From assembly GCA_964502775.1 (NCBI GenBank), contig CAZCYE010000001.1, positions 1 to 51,626 of the forward strand: DNA of 51,626 nucleotides, written 5' to 3'. A program made the translations under genes and the position numbers. Of this stretch, positions 1 to 8,879 are shown piece after piece (the stretch's first letter is position 1; every line of letters begins with the position of its first letter). The notes under the pieces are model-generated. The model did not search any database and had not been told where the DNA came from. It saw only the letters and a program-made list of their open reading frames with translations. This DNA comes from CAZCYE01 sp964502775 (GTDB lineage: Bacteria; Actinomycetota; Acidimicrobiia; IMCC26256; PALSA-555).

Positions 1-1808
1 AGTGCGCCGACCCGGGCATGCAGTACGACACCACGATCAACCGCTGGCACACCGCGCCGAAGACCGGCCGCATCAACGCGAGCAACCCTTGTAGTGAATA
101 CATGCACTTGGACAACTCGGCCTGCAACCTCGCGAGCATCAACGTGCTGGAGTACCTGAACGACGACGGGACGTTCGACGTCGAGGGCTTCGAGCACACC
201 GTGGAAGTGGTCTTCACCGCCCAGGAGATCCTCGTCGGCAACGCCGACTACCCCACCGAGAGGATCGCCGAGACCAGCCGACACTTCCGCCAGCTGGGGC
301 TCGGCTACGCCAACCTGGGCGCGCTGCTGATGGCCCAGGGCCTGCCCTACGACTCCGATGCCGGCCGGGCGTGGGCGGGCGCGATCACCGCGCTCATGAC
401 CGGGCACGCCTACGCCACCAGCGCGCGCACCGCGGGGCGGATGGGTCCCTTCGCCGGCTACGCCGAGAACGCTGACGCGATGCTCACCGTGCTGCGGATG
501 CATCGCGCCGAGGCGGCCGGGATCGACGAGGAGCTGGTGCCCGCGGAGCTGTTGGGTGCCGCGCAGCGCGCCTGGGACGAGGCCGTCGAGGTGGGGGAGG
601 TGCATGGCGTGCGCAACTCGCAGGCCTCGGTGCTCGCGCCGACGGGGACCATCGGCTTGATGATGGACTGTGACACCACCGGCATCGAGCCCGACCTCGC
701 GCTCACCAAGGCCAAGAAGCTCGTCGGCGGCGGCACGATGCTCATCGTCAACCAGACCTTGTCCCGGGCGTTGCGAAAGCTCGGGTACTCACCCGAGCAG
801 GTGGAGGCGATCGTCCGGCATGTCGACGAGAACAAGTCGATCGTCGGTGCTCCCGACCTCAAGAGCGAGCACTTGCCGGTGTTCGCATGCTCGATGGGCG
901 ACAACACCATCCAGTACATGGGCCACGTGCGCATGATGGCGGCCGCGCAGCCGTTCATCTCGGGGGCCATCTCCAAGACCGTCAACATGCCCGAGGACGT
1001 GACGGTCGACGATGTGAGCGACCTCTATGCCGAGTCGTGGAGGCTCGGGCTGAAGGCCGTCGCGATCTATCGCGACAACTGCAAGGTGGCACAGCCGCTC
1101 GCCACCCAGAAGAAGGACGCGGAGCCCGCCGGCACTGACATGCTCACCCGCGAGGTCGAGCGGATCGTCGAGACGGTGATCATCCAGCAACCGGTACGTC
1201 AGCGGATGCCCCGTATCCGGAAGTCGCGCACCTTCTCGTTCCGCGTGGCCGACTGTCACGGGTACGCGACCGTGGGCGAGTTCGAGGACGGCCGTCCCGG
1301 CGAGGTGTTCCTCAAGGTCGCCAAGCAGGGCTCAACGCTGTCGGGGATCATGGACGCGTTCGCTATCGGCGTGAGCCTCGGGCTCCAGTACGGAGTGCCG
1401 ATGCGGGCGTTCGTGGAGAAGTTCACGAACATGCGCTTCGAGCCCGCCGGCATCACCGACGATCCCGACATCCGGTTCGCCTCGAGCCTCGTCGATTACA
1501 TCTTTCGCCGACTTGCGGTCGAGTACCTCCCCACCGAGGAGCGCACCGAGCTGGGCATCTACAAGATCGACGAACGGGAGCAGCCCACGCTGCCCGGTGT
1601 GGAGGAAGCGGCCACGCCCAGCCAGTCCGGAATCGAGCTTCCCCTCGAGGACCGAGCCCCGTCCGCGTCGATCGCGCCGCCGGCGGAACCGGAGGCACCG
1701 GTACGGGAGGCGGAGGTGGTGCTGTGTTACGAGTGTGGCGACATCATGCAGCGCGCGGGCTCGTGCTACGCCTGCCCGAGCTGCGGCTCCACGAGCGGCT
1801 GCTCCTAG
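1..1808 (+). CDS. nrdJ: Adenosylcobalamin-dependent (class II) ribonucleotide reductase, 3' part
   Basis: The gene runs in from the left edge; the reading frame is open from base 3, so the first ATG at 18 is internal. The enzyme reduces ribonucleotides to deoxyribonucleotides using a B12-derived radical. Visible marks are the active-site loop NPCSE (residues 23-27 counted from the ATG at 18), followed by the conserved CNLASIN segment, the phosphate-binding APTGTIG motif near residue 209, and a C-terminal cysteine-rich tail (CYECGD, then CYACPSCG) typical of actinobacterial NrdJ, which is thought to re-reduce the active site. The frame ends at a TAG at 1806-1808. The missing N-terminal part means no B12 riboswitch or promoter can be assessed. 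Confidence 0.95.
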   Translation, partial: CADPGMQYDTTINRWHTAPKTGRINASNPCSEYMHLDNSACNLASINVLEYLNDDGTFDVEGFEHTVEVVFTAQEILVGNADYPTERIAETSRHFRQLGLGYANLGALLMAQGLPYDSDAGRAWAGAITALMTGHAYATSARTAGRMGPFAGYAENADAMLTVLRMHRAEAAGIDEELVPAELLGAAQRAWDEAVEVGEVHGVRNSQASVLAPTGTIGLMMDCDTTGIEPDLALTKAKKLVGGGTMLIVNQTLSRALRKLGYSPEQVEAIVRHVDENKSIVGAPDLKSEHLPVFACSMGDNTIQYMGHVRMMAAAQPFISGAISKTVNMPEDVTVDDVSDLYAESWRLGLKAVAIYRDNCKVAQPLATQKKDAEPAGTDMLTREVERIVETVIIQQPVRQRMPRIRKSRTFSFRVADCHGYATVGEFEDGRPGEVFLKVAKQGSTLSGIMDAFAIGVSLGLQYGVPMRAFVEKFTNMRFEPAGITDDPDIRFASSLVDYIFRRLAVEYLPTEERTELGIYKIDEREQPTLPGVEEAATPSQSGIELPLEDRAPSASIAPPAEPEAPVREAEVVLCYECGDIMQRAGSCYACPSCGSTSGCS

Positions 1809-1860
1809 CGGCGACGAGGTCCAGGTCGTGACCCGGCGCGTCCTCGACCGGAGATCGCAC

Positions 1861-1912
1861 GACGATGCCCGCCGATGATTCCCGCCGATGATGCCCGCCG
1901 ATGATGCCCGCG
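1861..1912 (+). repeat. Four 13-bp tandem units across a start codon
   Basis: Four head-to-tail units of consensus GATGATGCCCGCC occupy 1861-1873, 1874-1886, 1887-1899 and 1900-1912. The start codon of the downstream PIG-L gene (1888) is inside the third unit, so a change of copy number would alter the frame and the N-terminus, because 13 is not a multiple of three. Confidence 0.85.
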
Positions 1913-2616
1913 AGATCGAACGGGTGCTCGTGGTCGTCGCGCACCCCGATGACGTCGACTTCGGAGCGGCCGGCACCGTTGCCTCATGGACCCGCGTCGG
2001 CATCGACGTCAGCTATTGCATCGTCACCGACGGGGCCGCGGGCGGGCGCGACGGTCCCATCACCCTGAACGCGCTGGCCGAGCTCCGGCGAGTCGAGCAG
2101 ACGGCCGCAGCCAAGGCCGTGGGCGTCACCGATGTCGAGTTCCTCGACTATCCCGACGGTCGGGTCGAGGTGAGCCTCGGGCTACGCCGGGACCTGAGCC
2201 GCGTCATTCGCCGCGTGCGCCCCCAGCGCGTCGTCGCTCCCTCGTCCGCACGGAACTTCGAACGCATCTACGCCAGCCATCCTGATCACCTCGCGGTCGG
2301 CGAAGCCACGCTCGGCGCGGTGTACCCGGACGCGCGGAATCCCTTCGCGCACACCGAGCTGCTCGAACGCGAGGGGCTCGAGCCGTGGACAGTCCTGGAG
2401 GTCTGGCTCATGGCGCACCCGGAGATCAACCATCACGTGGACATCACCGACACCTTCGAGGCCAAGATGGCGGCGCTGCGCAGTCACGAGAGCCAGCTCG
2501 AGGATCCCGACCAGACCGAGGCGGGCATGCGCGAATGGGGGCGGGGAGTCGCCGAACAGGCGGGTCTCGCGCCCGGGCGCCTCGCCGAGGGGTTCTACGT
2601 GATTGACACTGCATGA
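1888..2616 (+). CDS. PIG-L family deacetylase
   Basis: A 242-residue protein of the PIG-L/LmbE zinc deacetylase family, whose members remove N-acyl groups from amino sugars or related amides (for example MshB and Mca in mycothiol metabolism). The zinc site is visible as AHPDD at residues 18-22 and a second histidine motif, HPDH, near residue 130. Which substrate it uses cannot be told from sequence. The ATG at 1888 lies in a 13-bp repeat. An 8-codon frame (ATG 1865 to TGA 1889-1891), which has the better ribosome-binding site (GGAG at 1851), overlaps this start as ATGA, so translation may be coupled. It converges on the alcohol dehydrogenase at 2641. Confidence 0.85.
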   Translation: MMPADDAREIERVLVVVAHPDDVDFGAAGTVASWTRVGIDVSYCIVTDGAAGGRDGPITLNALAELRRVEQTAAAKAVGVTDVEFLDYPDGRVEVSLGLRRDLSRVIRRVRPQRVVAPSSARNFERIYASHPDHLAVGEATLGAVYPDARNPFAHTELLEREGLEPWTVLEVWLMAHPEINHHVDITDTFEAKMAALRSHESQLEDPDQTEAGMREWGRGVAEQAGLAPGRLAEGFYVIDTA

Positions 2617-2640
2617 GCGCGCCAGCCGCGCCTCGACTTA

Positions 2641-3720
2641 TCAGGGGTTGATCACGCCGCGGATGACCTCACCGGCGTTCATCGCCGCAAACGCGGCGTT
2701 AACCTCGTCGAGGCCGAAGCGCCGCGACACCAGGTGGCTGACATCGAGCGCACCGTCCTCGATGAGCGCAATGATCCGCGGGAAGTCGCGGTCCACCTGC
2801 GCCGAGCCGTAGACGCATCCGAGCACCCGGCGCTCCTGGAGCACGAGCGGGTAGCTCGGGATCTGGATCGTCTCGTCGAGGCCGTGCATCCCGACCGCGA
2901 TGCAGGTGCCGCCCCGTCGCGTCAGATCGAACGCCTCGAGCACCGTGGAGGGTGTGCCGATCACCTCGAACGCGTAGTCCACGCCCCGGCCCTCGGTGAG
3001 GGCTCGGACCTGCTCGCTCGGGCTCGCCGCCTGCGGATCGATCGCGTGTGTCGCCCCGAGCGAGAGTGCCGTGTCCCGCTTCAAGCGCACCGGATCGATG
3101 GCGATGATCGGCTCGGCGCCGGCGATGCGAGCACCCTGGACCACGGCCTGGCCCACGCCACCACAGCCCACGATGGCGACGCTCGCACCTGCCTCCACCC
3201 GTGCCGTGTTGAGCACTGCGCCCACGCCCGTCGTCAGCGCGCAGCCCACGAGCGCGAGCTGCTCGTCGGGAAGGTCGGACTCGACGGGCACGACCGAGAT
3301 CTCGCCACAGGTCATCTGCTCGGCGAAGGTTCCCAGCCCGCAGAAGGCGCTGGCCACCGTTCCGTTGCGCCGCGTGGCGCGGGGGACGAACAGGACCGGC
3401 GTGGTCTGTTCGCAAAGATTGGTATGACCGTGGCGGCAGTACCAGCACTTGCCGCACACGGGGATGAAGGACCCGATGACCCGGTCTCCAGACGCGACTC
3501 GGGTCACGTCACTCCCGACCGCTTCCACGATCCCCGTGCCCTCGTGACCCAGCACGATCGGCGGTGGCAACGAGAGCGCGCCGTTGGCCGCGGAGACATC
3601 GGAGTGGCACACGCCGCTGGCGGTGATGCGCACCACCACGTCGTGAGGGCCGGGATCGAGTGGCGTGACATCCTCGATCGCGAGGGCGGCGTGGGGCCGC
3701 ACGAACAGCGCCGCGCGCAT
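2641..3720 (-). CDS. Zinc-dependent alcohol dehydrogenase, MDR superfamily
   Basis: A 359-residue medium-chain dehydrogenase that would oxidise an alcohol with NAD(P). Catalytic zinc ligands fit Cys38 in GVCHSD and the GHE motif near residue 62. Four cysteines in CGKCWYCRHGHTNLC near residues 90-105 form the structural zinc lobe, and GCGGVGQ near residue 180 starts the Rossmann fold. I chose the ATG at 3720 because the preceding 46 codons of the open frame have no family similarity and run into the divergent phosphatase gene. The layout resembles the glutathione- or mycothiol-dependent formaldehyde dehydrogenase branch, but the substrate is unknown. Confidence 0.9.
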   Translation of the reverse strand: MRAALFVRPHAALAIEDVTPLDPGPHDVVVRITASGVCHSDVSAANGALSLPPPIVLGHEGTGIVEAVGSDVTRVASGDRVIGSFIPVCGKCWYCRHGHTNLCEQTTPVLFVPRATRRNGTVASAFCGLGTFAEQMTCGEISVVPVESDLPDEQLALVGCALTTGVGAVLNTARVEAGASVAIVGCGGVGQAVVQGARIAGAEPIIAIDPVRLKRDTALSLGATHAIDPQAASPSEQVRALTEGRGVDYAFEVIGTPSTVLEAFDLTRRGGTCIAVGMHGLDETIQIPSYPLVLQERRVLGCVYGSAQVDRDFPRIIALIEDGALDVSHLVSRRFGLDEVNAAFAAMNAGEVIRGVINP

Positions 3721-3814
3721 GCGGGTGCTCCTTGCTCGATCGAAGGGGTATGCGGAACCTAGCCGTTGCCACCGATCGCGACCCGTCGAAACGCGTGCGA
3801 GTAGCGTCGCCGTG

Positions 3815-4540
3815 ATGGAGCCGCGACGCCTGCTCGTGGTCCGCCACGGTGAATCCACGTGGAACGCCGAGGGCCGGTGGCAGGGCCAGGCCGACCCGCC
3901 GCTCAGTGAGCGGGGCGAGCGTCAAGCGACCGAAGCCGCGACGCGCCTCACCGGAGCCATTGACGGAGACAGCAGCGGAGACAGCAGCGGAGACATCGAC
4001 GGAGACGTCGGTGGGGGCATCAGCGGCCCAATCGGCGGCCCAATCCGCGGCCCAATCAGCAGCCCAATCAGCGAGGTGTGGTCGTCGGACCTGGTCCGAG
4101 CGCGCCGCACGGCCGAGCTCCTGGCTGCTGGCCGAGCCGTCCAGGTGGACGCGCGCCTTCGGGAGCGCGACGCGGGGGAGTGGACCGGCCTCACGCGCGA
4201 CGAGATCGACACCCGCTTTCCCGGCTATCTCGACGACGGGTTGCGCCCACCCGGCTGGGAGCCCGACGAGCCCTTTCGGAGCCGTGCGTTGGGGGTCCTG
4301 ACCGACATCGTCGCGGGAGCGTCGCGCGAGGGCGCCGTGCTCGTGGTCACGCACGGCGGGCTGCTGCGCGCGGTGGAGGCGGCTCTCGGGGCCGAGCCCG
4401 ACGGCGTGCCGAACCTCGGTGGCCGCTGGCTCGATGCCCAGCGGGGGCGTGGGGAGCGTGGGGGGCATGGAAGTGGTCTCGCGCTCGGGCCGCGGGTCGT
4501 GCTCGTCACTCATGACATCACGGTGCCGCGCCAGATGTGA
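3815..4540 (+). CDS. Histidine phosphatase (phosphoglycerate mutase-like) with repeat insert
   Basis: A 241-residue branch-1 histidine phosphatase. The phosphohistidine motif RHGES is at residues 10-14, and the second catalytic histidine is in THGG near residue 175. In relatives the LTG segment is followed within a few residues by the WSSDL.RA motif. Here about 39 residues (48-86) of low-complexity GD/SSGD and GPI repeats intervene, encoded by 12-bp tandem units at about 3956-4072. The insert is in frame and the enzyme motifs on both sides are intact, so it probably forms a disordered surface loop. GTG at 3812 is an alternative start. Substrate unknown. Confidence 0.87.
   Translation: MEPRRLLVVRHGESTWNAEGRWQGQADPPLSERGERQATEAATRLTGAIDGDSSGDSSGDIDGDVGGGISGPIGGPIRGPISSPISEVWSSDLVRARRTAELLAAGRAVQVDARLRERDAGEWTGLTRDEIDTRFPGYLDDGLRPPGWEPDEPFRSRALGVLTDIVAGASREGAVLVVTHGGLLRAVEAALGAEPDGVPNLGGRWLDAQRGRGERGGHGSGLALGPRVVLVTHDITVPRQM
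3956..4072 (+). repeat. In-frame 12-bp minisatellite inside a phosphatase gene
   Basis: Two families of 12-bp units follow each other: GGAGACAGCAGC-type units and then GGCCCAATCNGC-type units. Being multiples of three they keep the frame and encode SSGD-like and GGPI-like blocks. Confidence 0.85.
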
Positions 4541-4641
4541 TGGCCAGATGTGACGGGGGTGGTAGCGGGCACATCCTCGAGCTGGCCCATCACCCCCTCC
4601 GATGGTCAGTGGGGGCCGCGAGCTTCTCGCCCGCCGGTAGG

Positions 4642-7062
4642 ATGTCCAGTTCCCCGTTTCCCGAACCCGAGCCCTGCCCCTTGTCCCACTCCGAGCTCGC
4701 CGCCGAGCAGCGCTACGTCGACGAGGCGTACTCCCGGCTCGAATCGATGCGCCTGGCCGCCCGCAAGGTGGCTGCCGGCTATGCCGAGGTGCGGCGTGGT
4801 GGCACGCACCAGGCCCGACTCGAGCGCGACGCCGCCCAGGAGCTCACCCGCCGTCGGCTCGCCGCGCTCGACATCGGTGATGCCCCGCTGTGCTTCGGGC
4901 GGCTCGATCTCGATTCCGATCCCGACGGCGACGCGCCGCCGCCGCTGTACGTGGGGCGTATCGCGGTCACCGCCGACGACCAGGCGCCCCTCGTCGTGGA
5001 CTGGCGGGCCCCCGTCGCCGAGCCGTTCTACCGGGCCACCGGGGTCGAGCCGATGGGTGTCGCTCGCCGGCGCCACTTCCTCACGCGGGTGGGCAACGGC
5101 CGCGAGATCGTGAGCATCGACGACGAGGTGTTCGATCGCGGTGCCGTGCAATCCGAGGGCCTCACGGTGCTCGGCGAGGGCGCGCTGCTGGAGGCGCTCG
5201 AACGCGTTCGGACCGGGCGTATGGGCGACATCGTGGCCACGATCCAGTCCGAGCAGGACGAGGCCATTCGGGCCCCCCTCCCCGGTGTGCTGGTGGTGGC
5301 CGGGGGTGCGGGGACGGGCAAGACCGCGGTGGCGCTGCACCGCGCCGCCTACCTGCTCTACACGCACCGCCGCCGCCTCGCCGCCCAGGGTGTGCTGCTG
5401 GTCGGGCCCAACACCATCTTCCTGCGCTACATCGACCAGGTGCTCCCGTCGCTGGGCGAGGACGAGGTGGTGCTCACGACGCCGGCAGGCCTCAAGCCGC
5501 GCTATCGCCCGATCGGTGTCGACGTGCCCGCCGCGGCCCGCCTCAAGGGTGATATCCGCATGGCCGACGTGCTCGCCCGCGCTCTGCGCGATCGTGAGCG
5601 GGGCCTGCCCCGCGACCTGGTGATGACGCTCGACGATCACGTGCTCAGGTTGCGTCGGGCTACGACGCGCAGGATCGTCGAGCGCGCACGCTCGAAGCGC
5701 GGCACCCACAACGCGAGACGACCCCAGGTGGTGCGGGCCGTCGTCGATCACCTCCGCGACCAGTACCGTCGGGCGATGGGCGCGGCGCCCGACGACGCGG
5801 ATTGGGACCGAGAGCTCGACGCGAGCATCGGGCGGCTCCCGGAGGTGCGGGCCGCGCTGGAGCGGATGTGGCCCGTGCTCAATGGTGCCGAGCTCGTGCA
5901 CGACCTCTTCTCGTTCCCGGCCCTCATCAGGTCCGCGGCCCGAGGCGTGCTGGCTGATGCCGATCACGCGTGGCTGTCCCGACCGCGCGCGCCCACCGTG
6001 GCCGAGGTCGCGTGGACCGAGGCCGACCTCGCGCTCATCGACGAAGCGGATCATCTGCTCGGTCCCAAGGCGGATGCCCGCCCGCGCCGCCGGGTCCGCT
6101 CGCGATCCCGTGACGACGACGCGGCCACGCGCGTGGTGGCCGAGCTCGGCGTCGGCGGGTTCGTGACCGCGGCCGAGCTCAGCCGCCGCTACGAGGCCGA
6201 TCGCGACCCGGGCGTCTCCGATCCCGACGAGCCGCCTTCGTTCGGCCATGTGGTGGTGGACGAGGCCCAGGACCTTTCGGCCATGCAATGGCGGGTCCTC
6301 GCTCGCCGTTGTCCGTCGGGCTCCATGACCATCGTCGGCGACTTCGGCCAGGCCACCGCGCCCGGCGCGCTCCGCGGGTGGGACGAAGTGCTGCGCGTGC
6401 TGGAATCGCGTGTTGCGCCCCGAGTCGTGGCCTTGAGCGTCAACTACCGCACGCCGGCGGAGATCATGGATCTCGCACAGCGCGTGCTGGTCTCCGCGAT
6501 GCCCGATGCCGAGTTCACGCGTGCGGTTCGCAGCACGGGGAGCTACCCGCGTTTCTACCCGGTCGGGCCCGAACAGCTCGTCGCCGCGGCAGCCGACGCA
6601 GCCGACGCAGCCGACGCGGCCGATGCCGACCACGCGGCCGCTGAGCCGGAGGGCACCGTCGCGGTCATCGCCCCACCGGAGCTGCACGACGCGATCGTGC
6701 GCCGACTCGGCGCTCGGGCTCGGGCCGGCTCAGCCGAGGTCCTGGATGCCCGCGTCGCCGTGCTGGGCCCGCTGCAAGCCAAGGGCTTGGAGTTCGATCG
6801 GGTCGTCGTCGTGGAGCCGGCGGCGCTCGTCACGTCCGACGCCGTGGGGCTGCGACTGCTGTACGTGGCGCTGACCCGGGCCACCCGTGAGCTCGTGATC
6901 GTGCACGCCGAGCCGTTGCCCGAGGCGCTGACCGACCCGAGCCAACCGGAGTCCGCCCGCGATGGAGGAGACGAAGCGGAGCGCGGGCCGGATGGCCGGG
7001 AGCGCGTAGCGGAGTCGACCAGAGATGGAGGGGCGCCGGTCGACCTGGAGGTGGGGCAATGA
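4642..7062 (+). CDS. HelR/HelD-like RNA polymerase recycling ATPase (UvrD-type helicase fold)
   Basis: An 806-residue superfamily 1 ATPase of the HelD/HelR type, which in actinobacteria and firmicutes dislodges RNA polymerase from stalled complexes. The N-terminal ELAAEQRYVDEAY segment and VVDWRAPVAEPFYRAT near residue 118 are hallmarks of this family. The helicase motifs are Walker A GGAGTGKT near 222, Walker B VVVDEAQD near 537, SVNYRTPAEI near 598, and LLYVALTRAT near 736. I chose ATG 4642 because the 35 codons upstream are unrelated. An alanine-aspartate repeat from 9-bp DNA units (about 6591-6630) sits in a loop. The C-terminal tail is encoded by DNA resembling the 36-bp repeat at 23370. 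Its stop overlaps the next start (ATGA). Confidence 0.88.
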   Translation: MSSSPFPEPEPCPLSHSELAAEQRYVDEAYSRLESMRLAARKVAAGYAEVRRGGTHQARLERDAAQELTRRRLAALDIGDAPLCFGRLDLDSDPDGDAPPPLYVGRIAVTADDQAPLVVDWRAPVAEPFYRATGVEPMGVARRRHFLTRVGNGREIVSIDDEVFDRGAVQSEGLTVLGEGALLEALERVRTGRMGDIVATIQSEQDEAIRAPLPGVLVVAGGAGTGKTAVALHRAAYLLYTHRRRLAAQGVLLVGPNTIFLRYIDQVLPSLGEDEVVLTTPAGLKPRYRPIGVDVPAAARLKGDIRMADVLARALRDRERGLPRDLVMTLDDHVLRLRRATTRRIVERARSKRGTHNARRPQVVRAVVDHLRDQYRRAMGAAPDDADWDRELDASIGRLPEVRAALERMWPVLNGAELVHDLFSFPALIRSAARGVLADADHAWLSRPRAPTVAEVAWTEADLALIDEADHLLGPKADARPRRRVRSRSRDDDAATRVVAELGVGGFVTAAELSRRYEADRDPGVSDPDEPPSFGHVVVDEAQDLSAMQWRVLARRCPSGSMTIVGDFGQATAPGALRGWDEVLRVLESRVAPRVVALSVNYRTPAEIMDLAQRVLVSAMPDAEFTRAVRSTGSYPRFYPVGPEQLVAAAADAADAADAADADHAAAEPEGTVAVIAPPELHDAIVRRLGARARAGSAEVLDARVAVLGPLQAKGLEFDRVVVVEPAALVTSDAVGLRLLYVALTRATRELVIVHAEPLPEALTDPSQPESARDGGDEAERGPDGRERVAESTRDGGAPVDLEVGQ
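6591..6630 (+). repeat. 9-bp tandem units encoding an Ala-Asp run
   Basis: GCAGCCGAC-type units repeat in frame within the HelR-like gene and give an alanine-alanine-aspartate run between helicase motifs. It adds a low-complexity linker and does not touch catalytic motifs. Confidence 0.75.
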
Positions 7063-8864
7063 CCCCGGTGGAGGGCCGGGACGCCGACCTCACCGCGGCC
7101 GATGTGGCCTGGGACCTGGACGAGCTCGTGGACGCGCGGGGTCCGGTTGGGGTCGGGGAGCTGCTCGACGAAGCCGAGCAGCGGGCCCAGAAGGTGGAGG
7201 AGCACCGGGGCCGCATCGGCGCACTCGGCGCCACCGAGCTGGCCTCGGTGATGCACGAGATCGGTGCCGTCGGCGAGCTGGTGGGCCGGGCCGGCTCGTA
7301 CGCGGGCCTGCGCTTCGCGGTCGACACCACGGATCCGGAACGGGGCGCGCTGCTGGCCATGGTCGAGGAGGGCTCGACCGCGATCGGGAACTCGCTGTTG
7401 TTCGTGGAGCTGGAATGGGCGGCGTTGCCCGACGCGCACGTGCAGGGGTTGCTCGCCGACGACGCGCTCGCCTTCTGTCGCCACCACCTGGCCTCGGCTC
7501 GCCGCTATCGGCCGCACCTGCTGTCCGAACCCGAGGAGCGGGTGCTCGCCGACAAGGCGGTGACCGGGCGCAGTGCCTGGTCGCGGCTCTTCGCCGAGGT
7601 CACCTCCACGCTCACGGTCGAGCTCGACGGTGCCACGGTGAGCCTCGAGGAGGGCTTGTCGCGCCTCGCCTCACCCGAACGGGGCGTGCGGCATGCCGCG
7701 GCGACCGCGGTGACGGCCGCGCTCGCCCCCGGCCTGCGCACGCGCGCCTTCGTCTTCAACACGCTGCTCGCGGACAAGGCCACCGACGACCGGCTGCGCC
7801 ATTTCCCGTCGTGGATCGCGAGTCGCAACCTCGACAACGAAGCGAGCGACGAGTCCGTGCAGGCGCTCACCCAGGCGGTGGTGCGCCGATTCGACATCCC
7901 CCGGCGTTGGTACGCGCTCAAGGCTCGCCTTCTCGGGCTCGAGCGGCTCGCCGACTACGACCGCTCCGCGTCGGTGGCGACCCATGACCCCGAGTTCGCG
8001 TGGAGCCAGGCTCGTGCGCTGGTGCTCGATGCGTACGCATCGTTCTCGCCCGAGCTGGCCCGAATCGGATCGCGCTTCTTCGACGAGCGATGGATCGACG
8101 CCCCGGTGCGTCCGGGCAAGCGCCCGGGCGCGTTCTGTGCCTATACCGTCCCGTCGCAGCACCCGTACCTGCTGCTCAACTGGACGGCTCGACGCCGGGA
8201 TGTGCTCACGCTCGCGCACGAGCTCGGCCACGGGCTGCACGCCTACCTCGCCCGTGACCAGGGCGTGTTCCACCAGTCGACGCCGCTCACGCTGGCCGAG
8301 ACGGCGTCGGTCTTCGGAGAGACCGTCACGTTCGGCCGCCTGCTGGCCGAGACCGACGATGCCGACGCCCGCCTGGCGTTGCTGGCCGAGAGCCTCGAGG
8401 GCCAGATCGCCACGGTGTTCCGGCAGGTGGCGATGTACCGGTTCGAGGATCGCGTGCACACCGAGCGGCGCACGGAGGGTGAGCTGAGTGTCGAGCACAT
8501 CAACGAGGCCTGGGCGGATACCCAGGCCGAGATGTTCGGCGACAGCGTCGAGGTGACGGAGGGGTACCGCAGCTGGTGGTCGTACATCCCGCACTTCATC
8601 GGCACGCCGGGCTACGTGTACGCCTATGCGTACGGGCAGCTGCTCGCGCTGGCCGTGTACCGCCGCTACGAGGAGGAGGGCGCGTCCTTCGTACCCGCGT
8701 ATCTCGAGCTGCTGAGCCGCGGCGGCTCGGATTCTCCCGAGGCGCTCGGGGCCGTGGTCGGCGTCGATCTCGCCGATCCCGGCTTCTGGGACGGTGGGCT
8801 GGCCATCGTCGAGGAGCAGCTGGAAGCGGCCGAGTCTGCCGCCCGGGCCGCGGGCCGGATCTAG
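7059..8864 (+). CDS. M3 family oligoendopeptidase
   Basis: A 601-residue cytosolic zinc metallopeptidase of family M3 (PepF/oligoendopeptidase F type), which cleaves short peptides. The HExxH zinc motif is AHELGHGLH with His387, Glu388 and His391; the third ligand fits the glutamate in LTLAETASVFGET about 25 residues later. The N-terminal all-helical half is of normal length for the family. The start ATG overlaps the TGA of the HelR-like gene by four bases (ATGA), so the two are probably translated from one message. It converges on the DUF885 gene with only 15 bases between stops. Confidence 0.92.
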   Translation: MTPVEGRDADLTAADVAWDLDELVDARGPVGVGELLDEAEQRAQKVEEHRGRIGALGATELASVMHEIGAVGELVGRAGSYAGLRFAVDTTDPERGALLAMVEEGSTAIGNSLLFVELEWAALPDAHVQGLLADDALAFCRHHLASARRYRPHLLSEPEERVLADKAVTGRSAWSRLFAEVTSTLTVELDGATVSLEEGLSRLASPERGVRHAAATAVTAALAPGLRTRAFVFNTLLADKATDDRLRHFPSWIASRNLDNEASDESVQALTQAVVRRFDIPRRWYALKARLLGLERLADYDRSASVATHDPEFAWSQARALVLDAYASFSPELARIGSRFFDERWIDAPVRPGKRPGAFCAYTVPSQHPYLLLNWTARRRDVLTLAHELGHGLHAYLARDQGVFHQSTPLTLAETASVFGETVTFGRLLAETDDADARLALLAESLEGQIATVFRQVAMYRFEDRVHTERRTEGELSVEHINEAWADTQAEMFGDSVEVTEGYRSWWSYIPHFIGTPGYVYAYAYGQLLALAVYRRYEEEGASFVPAYLELLSRGGSDSPEALGAVVGVDLADPGFWDGGLAIVEEQLEAAESAARAAGRI

Positions 8865-8879
8865 CGGGCCAGCGCTGAG

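Noticed and set aside
4606..6687. 693-codon minus-strand frame
   Set aside because: Antisense to the HelR-like gene, whose helicase motifs are intact.
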